Of a stretch of DNA of 64,000 nucleotides, positions 18,281 to 27,482 are shown piece after piece. The first letter of the stretch is position 1; every line of letters starts with the position of its first letter. The stretch is from the NCBI GenBank assembly GCA_947446865.1, contig CANFHX010000007.1, positions 1 to 64,000 on the forward strand. The letters run 5' to 3'. The notes under the pieces are model-generated. The model ran no database searches. It saw only the letters and a program-made list of their open reading frames with translations, and had not been told where the DNA came from. A program made the translations under genes and the position numbers. This stretch comes from Flavobacteriaceae bacterium (lineage in GTDB: Bacteria; Bacteroidota; Bacteroidia; Flavobacteriales; Flavobacteriaceae).

Positions 18281-19282
18281 TTAAATAGTTTCTAATAACG
18301 GATAATTGGAAGTTTGAAATCTTTGAAAACTTTGCACCGTGGTTTTGGCTCCAAAACTTTCTTTCCAATAAGCTAATCCGTCGTTTAATTTTAGTCCATT
18401 TTCTTCCGAACAACTACCAAAGCTAACGTATTTTTTATCGAAATATTTTTTAATTACATAATTAAATAAAATATCCAATGCAGCAGTATCGGTTCTATCA
18501 TTTCCGCCAGAACTGTATTGAAAATGAGCAACCGTTTCGGATAAAAACAAAACCACTCCTGCTTTCAAATCCGGTCCTTGATAGGCATTAAAAAGTTTAA
18601 TGGAATCCGGAAATAATGCTGCTAATTTTTCTATTTCTGAACAAGAATGAACCGGAGTAACTCCAAATCGTTCTTTCAAATTCGGGCTTAATATTTGATT
18701 CCAAAAATCAGCATAATTGGTATCTTCCTTTATTTCAACCCCAAGTTGGGAAGCAATTTTTAAAGCTCGTTTTCTATTTCTATTGGGTTCGTATTCTTTT
18801 TGCATATCAATTGCTAAATACACATCGGTTCTAAAGATTTCGGCTTTCATTAAAAAAGCAACATAATCCAATTCATCGGCAATAGTTTGATGGTAAATTT
18901 TTGGCAATAACTTAATTTCCAAATTTGAAATGCCATTAGTATGCAAAAACTGCATCAATTCTTTAACAAGAGTAACATAGTCTTTAATTCGGATAGCATC
19001 CGAAACCACAATAGCTCCATAACTCAAGCCTTGATGCGAATAAACAGTATTTCCTACTCTATTGGCAGGCAAAAGAGCCACTAGTTTTTCGCCATCCAAA
19101 ACCATCAAAGAATAATCTTCAAAGCGATCGGAATGGTATTCCATAAAGTTTCTATGAAATAAAAAGGCAGCATTTTTGGCAACACTTATAAAAGTATTCC
19201 AAAGAGAAAAATCTTGCGGCTGGTATAATCTAACTTGGTACTGTTTCACGGGATGCTCTAAAAACTTTGGAAAATTACACAT
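18281..19282 (-). CDS. FemAB/GNAT-type N-acyltransferase
   Basis: 333 residues. The C-terminal half has GNAT-like wording: [23 protein letters not shown] (about 235-258), then the helix [22 protein letters not shown]. Two tandem GNAT folds of this length characterise the FemAB-like family, which transfers amino acids or acyl groups. Being first in an operon with the aminotransferase (1-base gap) and the flippase, it probably acylates the new amino group of the sugar, a job done by FdtC in described pathways. That role is inferred from context only. Confidence 0.72.
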   Translation of the reverse strand: MCNFPKFLEHPVKQYQVRLYQPQDFSLWNTFISVAKNAAFLFHRNFMEYHSDRFEDYSLMVLDGEKLVALLPANRVGNTVYSHQGLSYGAIVVSDAIRIKDYVTLVKELMQFLHTNGISNLEIKLLPKIYHQTIADELDYVAFLMKAEIFRTDVYLAIDMQKEYEPNRNRKRALKIASQLGVEIKEDTNYADFWNQILSPNLKERFGVTPVHSCSEIEKLAALFPDSIKLFNAYQGPDLKAGVVLFLSETVAHFQYSSGGNDRTDTAALDILFNYVIKKYFDKKYVSFGSCSEENGLKLNDGLAYWKESFGAKTTVQSFQRFQTSNYPLLETI

Positions 19283-19364
19283 TTATTTGATAGTATTTCC
19301 AAATTCAAATGCAGTTATCTAAAAATAATTGTCTAATTTAGGCTTTTCAAATGAATTAACCGCT

Positions 19365-21179
19365 ATGAAATTAAAGATTCGATTACTCTTATTTAGTATT
19401 ACTACGCTATTTTATTGCTCTGTTTTTGGGCAGAATGTATCGCTGTACAATCAATTTAACGGCCGATTTGATTTTACTTTCATAGGAAATACCATGAATT
19501 TAGGAGAAAATAATAGTACTGCTGGGTGTGAAGATTTATTAGTTACATCTTCTGCTGCTTCTTTAAATTTAAATTCCTCTCAAATTATTCAAAATGCTTA
19601 TTTGTATTGGGCTGGTTCGGGTTTAGGTGATTTTAACGTACAGTTAAATTCGGTTCCAATCACAGCACAACGAACTTTCTCTAACATATCTATTTCTTCT
19701 GGACTGCCCTATTTTAGTGCTTTTGCAGATGTTACTTCGCAAATAGTTAGCACTGGAAATGGTACTTATACTCTTTCGGATTTAGACATTTCACAAACAC
19801 TAATTGATGAATCGGGATATTGTAACAATCGGACTAATTTTGCGGGTTGGGCAATGGTAATTGTTTACAAAGGAGCTACCTTGCCATTAAATCAAATCAA
19901 TATTTATGATGGTTTAGAAAGTATCCCTAATGCAATCACTATCAATTTAAGCAGTCTAAATGTAATCGATACAACTAGTGCGCAAATTGGTTTTATTGCT
20001 TGGGAAGGGGATGCCAATCTTGCAGTAAATGAAACCTTGAGCATCAATGGAACCACACTAAGCAACCCTCCTTTAAATCCAGCAAATAACGCTTTTAATG
20101 GAACCAATAGTATTACAGGAAGTAATACTCAATACAATATGGATTTGGATATTTACAGTATTCAAAATAATATTAATGTTGGTGATACCTCAGCACAAAT
20201 CCAACTTACCTCTGGTCAAGATGTAGTTTTAATAAATGTAGTCGTAACTAAACTAAACAGCCAATTACCCGATGCAAGTATTGTAATAAACTCGAATATT
20301 CAGGACTGTGGCTCCAAAAAAATAACTGTAAATTATACCGTTTTTAATTCCAATTGCACGAGTGCACTTCCAGCAGGAACTCCTATTGCTATTTATGCCA
20401 ATGGTCAACTAGTTGGGCAAACACAAACTACTACGATTATTCCTATTGATGGTTCAGAAAACGGTCAACTACTTATTACGCTTCCAATAGGAATTCCAAA
20501 CGATTTCACCTTAATCATTGTTATAGACGATACTGGAAACGGAAATGGAATAGTACAAGAAATTTTAGAAAACAACAATCAATATAGCGCTTCTATTTCG
20601 CTAGGGTCTGTACCAACCTTCAACAATCTGGATTCTAAATTAACTTGTAACAAAGGGCTAACCAAAGGAACATTCAACTTTTTCGATTATTCTACTATGG
20701 TACTCACTAATGCTTCTGATACTTTTGTTGGTTTTTACGAATCTCAAGCAGATGCTAACTCTGCAACCAATGCCATTAGTAATCCAACTAATTATACTGC
20801 CGATGCCACTCCCAAAGAAATTTTTATACGAATAGAAAACCAACATTGTTTTGCTATTACTTCTTTTTTATTGCAAACAAGGAACTGCCCTCCTACTGTT
20901 TACAACTATGTTTCCAACAACAATGATAATGCTAACGACACTTTTTTTATAGATGGATTACGTGATGTTTTTGTAAATTTCGAATTAGAAATATACAACC
21001 GTTGGGGAACTTTAATTTGGACCGGAAATAACAGCTCACCCGATTGGGATGGGTTTGCCACCAAAGGTTTGAAGGTAGATAATTCCAATGTTACCGAAGG
21101 TACCTATTATTATATTCTCAATTTAAACGATTCAGATTATCCCGATCCACTAATTGGTTGGCTGTATTTTAGAAAGTAA
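19365..21179 (+). CDS. Secreted protein with T9SS type B (gliding-motility C-terminal) sorting domain
   Basis: 604 residues from the ATG at 19365 (MKLKIRLLLFSITTLFYCSVFGQ, signal peptide). Residues about 65-160 contain NAYLYWAGSGLGDFNVQLN and later NFAGWAMVIVYKG, resembling DUF3344-like beta domains. A CARDB-like stretch follows (about 300-400). The last about 85 residues, with NANDTFFIDGL, FELEIYNRWGTLIW, WDGFA and GTYYYILNL ... GWLYFRK, are a type B sorting domain recognised by the type IX secretion system. Probably exported to the cell surface; ligand unknown. An upstream in-frame TTG at 19329 would destroy the signal peptide. Confidence 0.85.
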   Translation: MKLKIRLLLFSITTLFYCSVFGQNVSLYNQFNGRFDFTFIGNTMNLGENNSTAGCEDLLVTSSAASLNLNSSQIIQNAYLYWAGSGLGDFNVQLNSVPITAQRTFSNISISSGLPYFSAFADVTSQIVSTGNGTYTLSDLDISQTLIDESGYCNNRTNFAGWAMVIVYKGATLPLNQINIYDGLESIPNAITINLSSLNVIDTTSAQIGFIAWEGDANLAVNETLSINGTTLSNPPLNPANNAFNGTNSITGSNTQYNMDLDIYSIQNNINVGDTSAQIQLTSGQDVVLINVVVTKLNSQLPDASIVINSNIQDCGSKKITVNYTVFNSNCTSALPAGTPIAIYANGQLVGQTQTTTIIPIDGSENGQLLITLPIGIPNDFTLIIVIDDTGNGNGIVQEILENNNQYSASISLGSVPTFNNLDSKLTCNKGLTKGTFNFFDYSTMVLTNASDTFVGFYESQADANSATNAISNPTNYTADATPKEIFIRIENQHCFAITSFLLQTRNCPPTVYNYVSNNNDNANDTFFIDGLRDVFVNFELEIYNRWGTLIWTGNNSSPDWDGFATKGLKVDNSNVTEGTYYYILNLNDSDYPDPLIGWLYFRK

Positions 21180-21180
21180 A

Positions 21181-21210
21181 TTGGATATTTTAAAAATCTC
21201 TGTAACTTCG
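21181..21210 (+). promoter_or_regulatory. Promoter of the rRNA methyltransferase gene
   Basis: TTG at 21181-21183, a 19-base spacer and TAACTTCG at 21203-21210 (one mismatch to TAnnTTTG). It gives a leader of about 17 bases before the TTG start at 21233. Confidence 0.45.
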
Positions 21211-21232
21211 CCAACTAAATTCTAAGAATTAC

Positions 21233-22051
21233 TTGAAACAAATTACTTCCATACAAAACCCTTTTATAAAAACATTGCTACAATTGCAAGAAAAAGCGAA
21301 AGCTCGCAAGCAATCAGGCAGTTTTATAATTGAAGGAAAACGCGAAATTGAATTGGCTTTAAAGGGAAACTACGAACTTGAAACTATTCTATTTCTTCCA
21401 GAATTGATTTCCGAAAAAGAAATTAATAACAGTTTTGTCCTCCCAAGCACAGCAAATGGATCTCAGGCAGAACTAATCGAAATCAATAAAGAAGTCTATC
21501 AAAAACTAGCCTACCGCGATACTACTGAAGGAATTATTGCAGTAGCAAAATCGAAATCGTTAGCATTATCCGATTTAAAATTACCCGAAAATCCGTTAAT
21601 TTTAGTTTTGGAATCTATAGAAAAACCAGGTAACATTGGGGCTATGCTACGAACCTGTGATGCAGCCAACATAGATGCGGTAATTCTCGCCAATCCGAAA
21701 ACCGATTTATACAACCCGAATCTTATTCGCTCTAGCGTGGGATGCCTTTTCACCAATCAAATTGCATCTGGATCTACCGAAGATGTGATTAAGTTTTTGA
21801 AAGATAAAAAAATAGCCATTTACAGTGCTACACTCCAGAATTCGAATTCCTATCATATTCAAAATTACACCACGCCAACAGCAATTGCAGTAGGAACCGA
21901 AGCAACAGGGCTTTCGAAAGCATGGCGTGATAATGCAACCCAAAATATAATCATTCCAATGCAAGGCCAAATTGATTCAATGAATGTATCGGTAGCCGCA
22001 GCAATTTTATTATTTGAAGCCAAAAGACAACGCGGTTTTAAGGTTAAATAA
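21233..22051 (+). CDS. TrmH/SpoU family RNA 2'-O-methyltransferase
   Basis: A SPOUT-fold enzyme that methylates ribose 2'-OH in rRNA or tRNA. 272 residues from TTG (MKQITSIQNPFIKTLLQLQEK). The N-terminal substrate-binding domain carries KQSGSFIIEGKREIE. The SPOUT motifs are motif 1 ESIEKPGNIGAMLRTCDA (about 128-145), motif 2 AIAVGTEATGLS (about 218-229) and motif 3 IPMQGQIDSMNVSVAAAILL (about 242-261). All are intact. The target nucleotide cannot be read from sequence. It is followed 11 bases later by a serine hydrolase gene, probably in one transcript. Confidence 0.88.
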   Translation: MKQITSIQNPFIKTLLQLQEKAKARKQSGSFIIEGKREIELALKGNYELETILFLPELISEKEINNSFVLPSTANGSQAELIEINKEVYQKLAYRDTTEGIIAVAKSKSLALSDLKLPENPLILVLESIEKPGNIGAMLRTCDAANIDAVILANPKTDLYNPNLIRSSVGCLFTNQIASGSTEDVIKFLKDKKIAIYSATLQNSNSYHIQNYTTPTAIAVGTEATGLSKAWRDNATQNIIIPMQGQIDSMNVSVAAAILLFEAKRQRGFKVK

Positions 22052-22062
22052 ACTCCCAAATT

Positions 22063-23613
22063 ATGAACTATAAATTACTATTTGCTTTACTAATTACTAC
22101 CCTTAGTGTAAAAGCACAAATTACCGAAGCTAAATTAGATGATGTCGTTCAACGCACTATGAAAACCTTTAATGTTCCTGGTATTGCCGTTGCTATTGTA
22201 AAAGATGGCAAAGTAGTTATCTCTAAAGGTTATGGAGTTACCAACATCAAAACACAACAAAAAGTAGATGGCAACACTCTTTTCGGAATTGCTTCCAATA
22301 GCAAAGCCTTTACCTCGGCTGCATTAGCAATGCTGGTAGACGAAAAGAAAATAAATTGGGACGACAAGGTAATTCAATACATTCCGGAATTTAAAATGTA
22401 TAACGATTACGTTACCAACGAATTTACCATTAGGGATTTACTTACCCACCGAAGTGGACTTGGTTTGGGCGCTGGCGATTTAATGATATGGCCTGACGGA
22501 CATAATTTCACTCCCAAAGACATTATAAAAAACATTCATTTTCTGAAACCGGTATCTTCCTTTAGAACTAAATACGATTACGATAACCTATTGTATGTAA
22601 TTGCTGGCGAAGTTATTGAACGTGTTTCGGGTAAAACTTGGTGCGATTTTATAGATGCCCGAATTTTGAAACCATTGCAAATGGACCATAGTGCTGCTTC
22701 ATGGCGCTTTTTGAAAGACACCACTAATACTATTGTGCCGCATGTTCCAACCAACGGAAAATTGGAAGTTATAAAACGATATACCAACCCAATTTTTGAT
22801 GCTGCAGCAGGAATTTATACCAGCACCAACGATTTAAGCAAATGGGTAATAGCCCAATTAAACCATGGAAAATATGGTGCTAACATGGAAAGCAGTTTAT
22901 TTAGTGAAGCAGTTCAAAAAGATATGTGGACCCCACAAACAATCTTGCCTTTAAATAATATGAAGCCATACAGTTGCAATTTCAAAGCCTATGGTTTAGG
23001 ATGGCAATTAACCGACATCAACGGACATTTACAGGTTTCCCATACGGGTGGTTTGGACGGAATTGTAACCCAAACCATCATGATTCCTGATTTACAACTA
23101 GGAATTATAGTCCTTACAAATCAACAATCGGGTTCTGCATTTAATGCTATTTCCAATACTATTAAAGATAGTTATTTAGGATTGCATTTTCCAGATCATG
23201 TTGTGACACTTAGCTCAGGAAGAAAACAAGTGGAAGAAAATGCCGATAAAATTACCGACGAAGTTTGGGCTAAAGTGAACCAAAACATAGTGACTAATAC
23301 CCAATTGGAACCTAAAAAAATCACTGGTATTTATCAAGACAATTGGTTTGGAAAAATTAGCATTCGCCAAACCAAAGGTACTTTACGCTTTCAATCGGAA
23401 CGTTCTCTAAGACTTACAGGTTCTATATTTTATTATAAAGACAACACCTATGCCGTTAAATGGGATAATAGAAGTCTTAACGCGGATGCTTTCATTCATT
23501 TTACTATAGATACCAATGGTATAGCTACCCGTATAAAAATGGAAGCAATATCACCACTAACCGATTTTAGTTTCGACTTTCAGGATTTAGATTTCGCAAA
23601 AGATTTGGAGTAA
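22063..23613 (+). CDS. Serine hydrolase, class C beta-lactamase/DD-peptidase fold, with DUF3471 domain
   Basis: 516 residues with a signal peptide (MNYKLLFALLITTLSVKAQ), so periplasmic. The nucleophile motif SxxK is Ser78-N-S-Lys81; a YDYDN segment supplies the Tyr of YxN near residue 170, and HTGG (in VSHTGGLDG) is the KTG-like box. The C-terminal about 110 residues resemble the DUF3471 domain often attached to this fold. Probable peptidase or esterase on peptidoglycan-derived or small peptide substrates rather than a resistance enzyme. A hairpin with T-rich sequence follows. Confidence 0.85.
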   Translation: MNYKLLFALLITTLSVKAQITEAKLDDVVQRTMKTFNVPGIAVAIVKDGKVVISKGYGVTNIKTQQKVDGNTLFGIASNSKAFTSAALAMLVDEKKINWDDKVIQYIPEFKMYNDYVTNEFTIRDLLTHRSGLGLGAGDLMIWPDGHNFTPKDIIKNIHFLKPVSSFRTKYDYDNLLYVIAGEVIERVSGKTWCDFIDARILKPLQMDHSAASWRFLKDTTNTIVPHVPTNGKLEVIKRYTNPIFDAAAGIYTSTNDLSKWVIAQLNHGKYGANMESSLFSEAVQKDMWTPQTILPLNNMKPYSCNFKAYGLGWQLTDINGHLQVSHTGGLDGIVTQTIMIPDLQLGIIVLTNQQSGSAFNAISNTIKDSYLGLHFPDHVVTLSSGRKQVEENADKITDEVWAKVNQNIVTNTQLEPKKITGIYQDNWFGKISIRQTKGTLRFQSERSLRLTGSIFYYKDNTYAVKWDNRSLNADAFIHFTIDTNGIATRIKMEAISPLTDFSFDFQDLDFAKDLE

Positions 23614-23638
23614 TTATTACTATCTTAAAGGATTTTAA

Positions 23639-23692
23639 AATTATCCCAAAAAAATTGGTAAACCTTGTTTCTTTGGGATAATTAATTTTTGG
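23639..23692 (+). terminator. Terminator after the serine hydrolase gene
   Basis: AATTATCCCAAA (23639-23650) can pair with TTTGGGATAATT (23672-23683) around a loop of about 21 bases, and TAATTTTT-type sequence follows. The loop is long, so this is a moderate call. Confidence 0.5.
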
Positions 23693-23734
23693 ATTGTAGA
23701 ATATCGGATGCCCCATGTCCTATTATTCTATATT

Positions 23735-23860
23735 GACTGGACTAAAGTCCAGCCGTACATTATGTGCCGAGCCTATGGCTCTTGGATGTGATAGTAGGTT
23801 CTTGCATATGCCAACTGGACTGAAGTCCAACCTTACAAAATAAACCGAGCCTACGGCTCT
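23735..23860. repeat. Hairpin repeat family A, two copies
   Basis: Each copy has two hairpins about 15-18 bases apart. Copy 1 (23735-23782) has CTGGACT-AA-AGTCCAG followed by GAGCC-TAT-GGCTC. Copy 2 (23813-23860) has TGGACT-GA-AGTCCA followed by GAGCC-TAC-GGCTC. The copies are in direct orientation with a 30-base unrelated spacer, and base changes fall mainly in the loops. Together with family B they fill the 486-base gene-free stretch ahead of the transposase gene. Confidence 0.85.
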
Positions 23861-23872
23861 AACACGTTACTT

Positions 23873-24003
23873 CAAAGTTCCGTAGGAACGATTCATTTTG
23901 TAGCAATGGATTTGAATCCGTTGCGATGTTAAATATGATAAACGCCAAAGTTCCGTAGAAACGATCCATTTTGTAGCAATGGATTTCAATCCGTTGCGAT
24001 GAT
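23873..24003. repeat. Hairpin repeat family B, two copies
   Basis: Two near-identical 56-58-base copies (23873-23928 and 23946-24003). Each starts with CAAAGTTCCGTA, whose GTTCC-GTA-GGAAC forms a hairpin in copy 1 (one arm base differs in copy 2). The second hairpin is GCAATGGATT with AATCCGTTGC (903-912 and 915-924 in the first copy), 10 bp with one wobble. The spacer is 17 bases. The remaining 24004-24099 is very AT-rich and presumably holds the transposase promoter. Confidence 0.85.
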
Positions 24004-24099
24004 ATATAAATATAATTAAAAAATTAAATTTAAATTTTGTAATAATCAAAAATTTTGTAAATTTAGTATAGATATATTAAAAATTTAAAAATAGAGATT

Positions 24100-24561
24100 A
24101 TGGCAAACACCTATCATCAAATGTATATCCAAGCAGTTTTTGCTGTGAAATATAGAAAAGCAGTTCTTCACAAAGATTGGAGAAAAGATGTTTTTGCAGT
24201 AATTGGAAATCTAATAAATGAAACAGGATGCAAAACTATAATTGTGAATGGTGTAGAAGATCATGTACATTGTTTCTTAGGTTTGAAACCCACTATTTCC
24301 ATTTCAGAATTAATGAAAACGGTAAAAGCAAAATCATCAAAATATATCAACGATAATAAATTATTATTAGATAGATTTGAATGGCAAGTAGGATATGGAG
24401 CATTTTCTTACAGCAAATCGCATATTAATAGAGTTTACAAATACATTGAAAATCAAGAAGAACATCATAGAAAAAAAAGTTTTAAAGAGGAATATCTTAA
24501 ATATCTTGAAGAATACAAAATCCCTTTTGAGGAACGATATATTTTTGAAGATTTAATTTGA
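24100..24561 (+). CDS. IS200/IS605-like HUH transposase (RAYT type)
   Basis: 153 residues, the length of Y1 transposases. This class nicks single-stranded DNA at hairpins and forms a 5'-phosphotyrosine link. The HUH metal-binding motif is in GVEDHVHCFLGL (His at about 57 and 59). The catalytic Tyr helix is in NRVYKYIENQEEHHRKKSF (Tyr about 111-113). N-terminal TYHQMYIQAVFAVKYRKAV is the typical first strand. No partner tnpB is present and no clear element ends are visible downstream. Position directly behind four hairpin repeats suggests a domesticated REP-associated transposase rather than an active insertion sequence. The frame is intact. Confidence 0.87.
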   Translation: MANTYHQMYIQAVFAVKYRKAVLHKDWRKDVFAVIGNLINETGCKTIIVNGVEDHVHCFLGLKPTISISELMKTVKAKSSKYINDNKLLLDRFEWQVGYGAFSYSKSHINRVYKYIENQEEHHRKKSFKEEYLKYLEEYKIPFEERYIFEDLI

Positions 24562-24670
24562 TTAATTGTTTATAAACAAATTAAGACTAGTACAATTATT
24601 AAAAAATTAACCAGTTTTTTTACCCGATTCCAATATTTATTTCTACTTTTATCTGATTGAAGAATCTACC

Positions 24671-26890
24671 ATGACAGAGATAAATTTAGAAGAAGAAAAA
24701 AAAGCATTAACCCGAGAATACAAAGAACTTTTACGCATTAGTTATCAAACACTTACACCCGAAGATAAGAAATTAATTCGGAAAGCATTTGATGTTGCTG
24801 TAGATGCCCATAAAGACCAAAGAAGAAAATCGGGAGAGGCTTATATCTTTCATCCAATAGGAGTCGCTAAAATAGTAGCTTCCGAAATTGGTTTAGGTCC
24901 AACTGCCATTGCCGCAGCATTATTACATGATGTAGTAGAAGATACTCCAATAACTATTGAAGATATTGAAAAGCAATTTAATCCTAAAATTGCTCAACTG
25001 GTAGAGGGTTTAACCAAAATCTCTCAGGTTAAAAAAGACATGAACATCTCGATGCAAGCGGAAAATTTCCGTAAAATGCTATTGACACTTAATGATGATG
25101 TTCGGGTAATTTTGATAAAAATAGCCGATCGTTTGCACAACATGCAAACCATGGATTCTATGCCCGATTATAAACAAGTTAAGATAGCTTCCGAAACTTT
25201 ATACATTTATGCTCCATTGGCCCATCGACTTGGGTTGTATAATATCAAAACAAAATTAGAAGATTTAGGGTTAAAATATACTGAACCTATCGTTTTTAAT
25301 GATATTGTAAGTAAAATTAAAGATACAAAAGAAGAACAAGACGAATACATTAAATTGGTTTCGGATGTACTTAAAAAAACACTTAACGAAGAAGGAATTG
25401 ATTATATCATAAAAGGAAGACCAAAATCTATCTATTCCATTCGCAGAAAAATGCAAGCGCAAAATGTAACTTTTGATGAAGTTTACGACAAGTTTGCTCT
25501 ACGAATCATTTATAAGTCCAATCCACATGATGAAAAATTCTTGGCTTGGAAAATTTACTCCATTGTTACCGATCATTACAGACCAAGTCCTAGCAGATTA
25601 CGAGATTGGATTTCCTCTCCTAAATCTACCGGATACGAAGCTCTGCACATTACCGTTATGGGGCCAAAAGGAAGATGGGTAGAAATTCAGGTGCGAAGTG
25701 AACGTATGGATGAAATTGCCGAAAAAGGCTATGCAGCGCATTACAAATACAAACAAGGGGTTGCTGAAGAAAACGGCTTAGATGTTTGGTTGAATTTACT
25801 TAAAGAAGCACTAGAAAATTCGGAAACCAATGCGGTGGATTTTGTAGAAGATTTCAAAATGAATTTGTATGCTAAAGAAATCTTTGTTTTTACTCCGAAA
25901 GGAGAAATAAAATCATTGCCAAAAGGAGCTACTTCTCTTGATTTTGCATTTAGCATCCACTCTGAAATTGGAATCAAAACTCGTGGAACCCGTGTAAACG
26001 GTAAACTAGTTCAACTCAACCACGAATTAAAAAGTGGCGATCAAATTGAAGTAATTACCTCTCCCAACCAAAAACCAACCATAAATTGGCTGGATTATGT
26101 TACAACCTCTCGCGCCAAAAATAAAATAAGAAACGTACTTAACGAGGACACCAAAAAAATAGCAGAAGAAGGAAAAGAATTACTTACACGAAAATTAAAA
26201 CATTTAAAAATCATCTTAAGTGAAGCGGTGATTAATGAATTGGTAAATTTCTTCAAACTTAAAACAAGTTTAGATTTATTTTACCGCATGGGAATTGGTG
26301 CTATAGAAAACCAACAATTAAAAGACTATGCTGCTCAAAAAAGCAACACACTGATAAACTTCTTTAAAAATAAAATAAAACGTTCTCCGAGCTCAGCCCC
26401 GGAAGATATCCACAAACAAGAATTAAGTAGTAATTATGATTTACTTGTTTTTGGTAAAGAACAAGACCGATTAGACTATAAACTTTCCTCCTGCTGTAAT
26501 CCAATACCTGGCGATGATGTTTTCGGATTTGTTACTATAAACGAAGGAATCAAAATCCATAAAAAAGACTGTCCAAATGCTATAGCAATGCAGTCTAACT
26601 ATGCTTACCGAATAATGCAGGCCAAATGGATTGATTCATCACAACAAGAATTTAAAGCCATTTTAAAAATAACCGGCATGGATACCTTAGGCCTAACAAA
26701 CGAACTTACCAAAGTGATTTCCAATCAAATGCATGTTAATATTCAGAGCATTTCACTAAGTGGTGATGCTGGTATCTTTAATGGGCAAGTTACAGTAGTA
26801 GTACAAAACAATACTTTCTTAAAAAAACTAATGGACAACATTAAAAAAATTGATGGTATTGAAAAAGTAACCCGAGTCTATAAAAACTAA
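24671..26890 (+). CDS. rel: Bifunctional (p)ppGpp synthetase/hydrolase (RelA/SpoT family)
   Basis: Makes and degrades the stringent-response alarmone. 739 residues. The HD hydrolase domain has His47, His61 (YIFHPIGVA) and the HD pair His86-Asp87 in ALLHDVVEDT, so it should be active. The synthetase domain contains GRPKSIYSIRRKM and, downstream, YEALHITVMGPKGRWVEIQVR. The TGS domain (about 390-450, VFTPKGEIKSLPKGAT), a zinc-finger-like CC segment (KLSSCCNPIPGDD, about 595-607) and a C-terminal ACT domain follow. As the only such gene seen, it may be the main stringent factor. A TACTTTTA box at 24644-24651 could be its -7 element. Confidence 0.96.
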   Translation: MTEINLEEEKKALTREYKELLRISYQTLTPEDKKLIRKAFDVAVDAHKDQRRKSGEAYIFHPIGVAKIVASEIGLGPTAIAAALLHDVVEDTPITIEDIEKQFNPKIAQLVEGLTKISQVKKDMNISMQAENFRKMLLTLNDDVRVILIKIADRLHNMQTMDSMPDYKQVKIASETLYIYAPLAHRLGLYNIKTKLEDLGLKYTEPIVFNDIVSKIKDTKEEQDEYIKLVSDVLKKTLNEEGIDYIIKGRPKSIYSIRRKMQAQNVTFDEVYDKFALRIIYKSNPHDEKFLAWKIYSIVTDHYRPSPSRLRDWISSPKSTGYEALHITVMGPKGRWVEIQVRSERMDEIAEKGYAAHYKYKQGVAEENGLDVWLNLLKEALENSETNAVDFVEDFKMNLYAKEIFVFTPKGEIKSLPKGATSLDFAFSIHSEIGIKTRGTRVNGKLVQLNHELKSGDQIEVITSPNQKPTINWLDYVTTSRAKNKIRNVLNEDTKKIAEEGKELLTRKLKHLKIILSEAVINELVNFFKLKTSLDLFYRMGIGAIENQQLKDYAAQKSNTLINFFKNKIKRSPSSAPEDIHKQELSSNYDLLVFGKEQDRLDYKLSSCCNPIPGDDVFGFVTINEGIKIHKKDCPNAIAMQSNYAYRIMQAKWIDSSQQEFKAILKITGMDTLGLTNELTKVISNQMHVNIQSISLSGDAGIFNGQVTVVVQNNTFLKKLMDNIKKIDGIEKVTRVYKN

Positions 26891-26957
26891 TAAACATTTA
26901 TTAACAACTAGTTTATAACTTTAAACGCTTAAATTTCAATTCTTCTAAACTAAAAAT

Positions 26958-26965
26958 TATCTTTG
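26958..26965 (+). promoter_or_regulatory. -7 box at the fur start
   Basis: TATCTTTG is a perfect TAnnTTTG match ending 7 bases before the fur ATG (26972). Transcription would then begin at or next to the start codon. No TTG is found at the expected distance. It also explains why the in-frame TTG at 26963 is not the start. Confidence 0.5.
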
Positions 26966-26971
26966 CAAGAT

Positions 26972-27424
26972 ATGACACTAATAGCCTCAGATAATAGTAA
27001 AAATCAAGAAATTGTAAAAAATGTATTTACAACTTATCTTGAAAACAAAGGCCACCGAAAAACTCCGGAACGCTATGCTATCCTTCAAGAAATTTACGAT
27101 AATCAAGAACATTTTGATATTGAAAATTTATATATAAAAATGAAGAATAAAAATTATCGGGTGAGTCGTGCAACTCTTTACAACACTATCGAATTATTAC
27201 TAGATTGTGGATTGGTTCGCAAACACCAATTTGGGCAAAACCAAGCACATTATGAAAAATCGTATTTCGATAAGCAGCACGACCATATCATTATGACCGA
27301 TACTGGCGAAGTTATTGAATTTTGCGACCCTAGAATTCAAACCATAAAACAAACTATTGAGGAAATTTTTGGTATCGAAATTACCAACCACTCTTTATAT
27401 TTTTATGCCAATAAAAAAGAATAA
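26972..27424 (+). CDS. fur: Fur family transcriptional regulator
   Basis: 150 residues. Winged helix-turn-helix (about 15-85) with [13 protein letters not shown] and [14 protein letters not shown], the recognition helix. The dimerisation/metal domain has His47, His93 and the HDH motif at 103-105, then EFCDPRI. The CxxC that normally binds structural zinc after HDHI is replaced by M-T-D-T (108-111), so the structural zinc is missing or bound differently. Likely an iron- or peroxide-responsive repressor. Located between rel and purA, 58 bases upstream of the latter. Start chosen at the ATG downstream of a perfect -7 box. Confidence 0.85.
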   Translation: MTLIASDNSKNQEIVKNVFTTYLENKGHRKTPERYAILQEIYDNQEHFDIENLYIKMKNKNYRVSRATLYNTIELLLDCGLVRKHQFGQNQAHYEKSYFDKQHDHIIMTDTGEVIEFCDPRIQTIKQTIEEIFGIEITNHSLYFYANKKE

Positions 27425-27482
27425 TTGGTTTAGTTTACAAATAACCAAAACAAATTAACTACAAACATAAATATACAACACA

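Noticed and set aside
23735..24003. Possible CRISPR-like direct repeats
   Set aside because: Only two copies of each repeat, each containing its own hairpins, with unequal spacing and no cas genes; they are REP-like elements.
24562..24670. Right end of an IS200-like element
   Set aside because: No subterminal hairpin comparable to the upstream repeats could be found downstream of the transposase gene.
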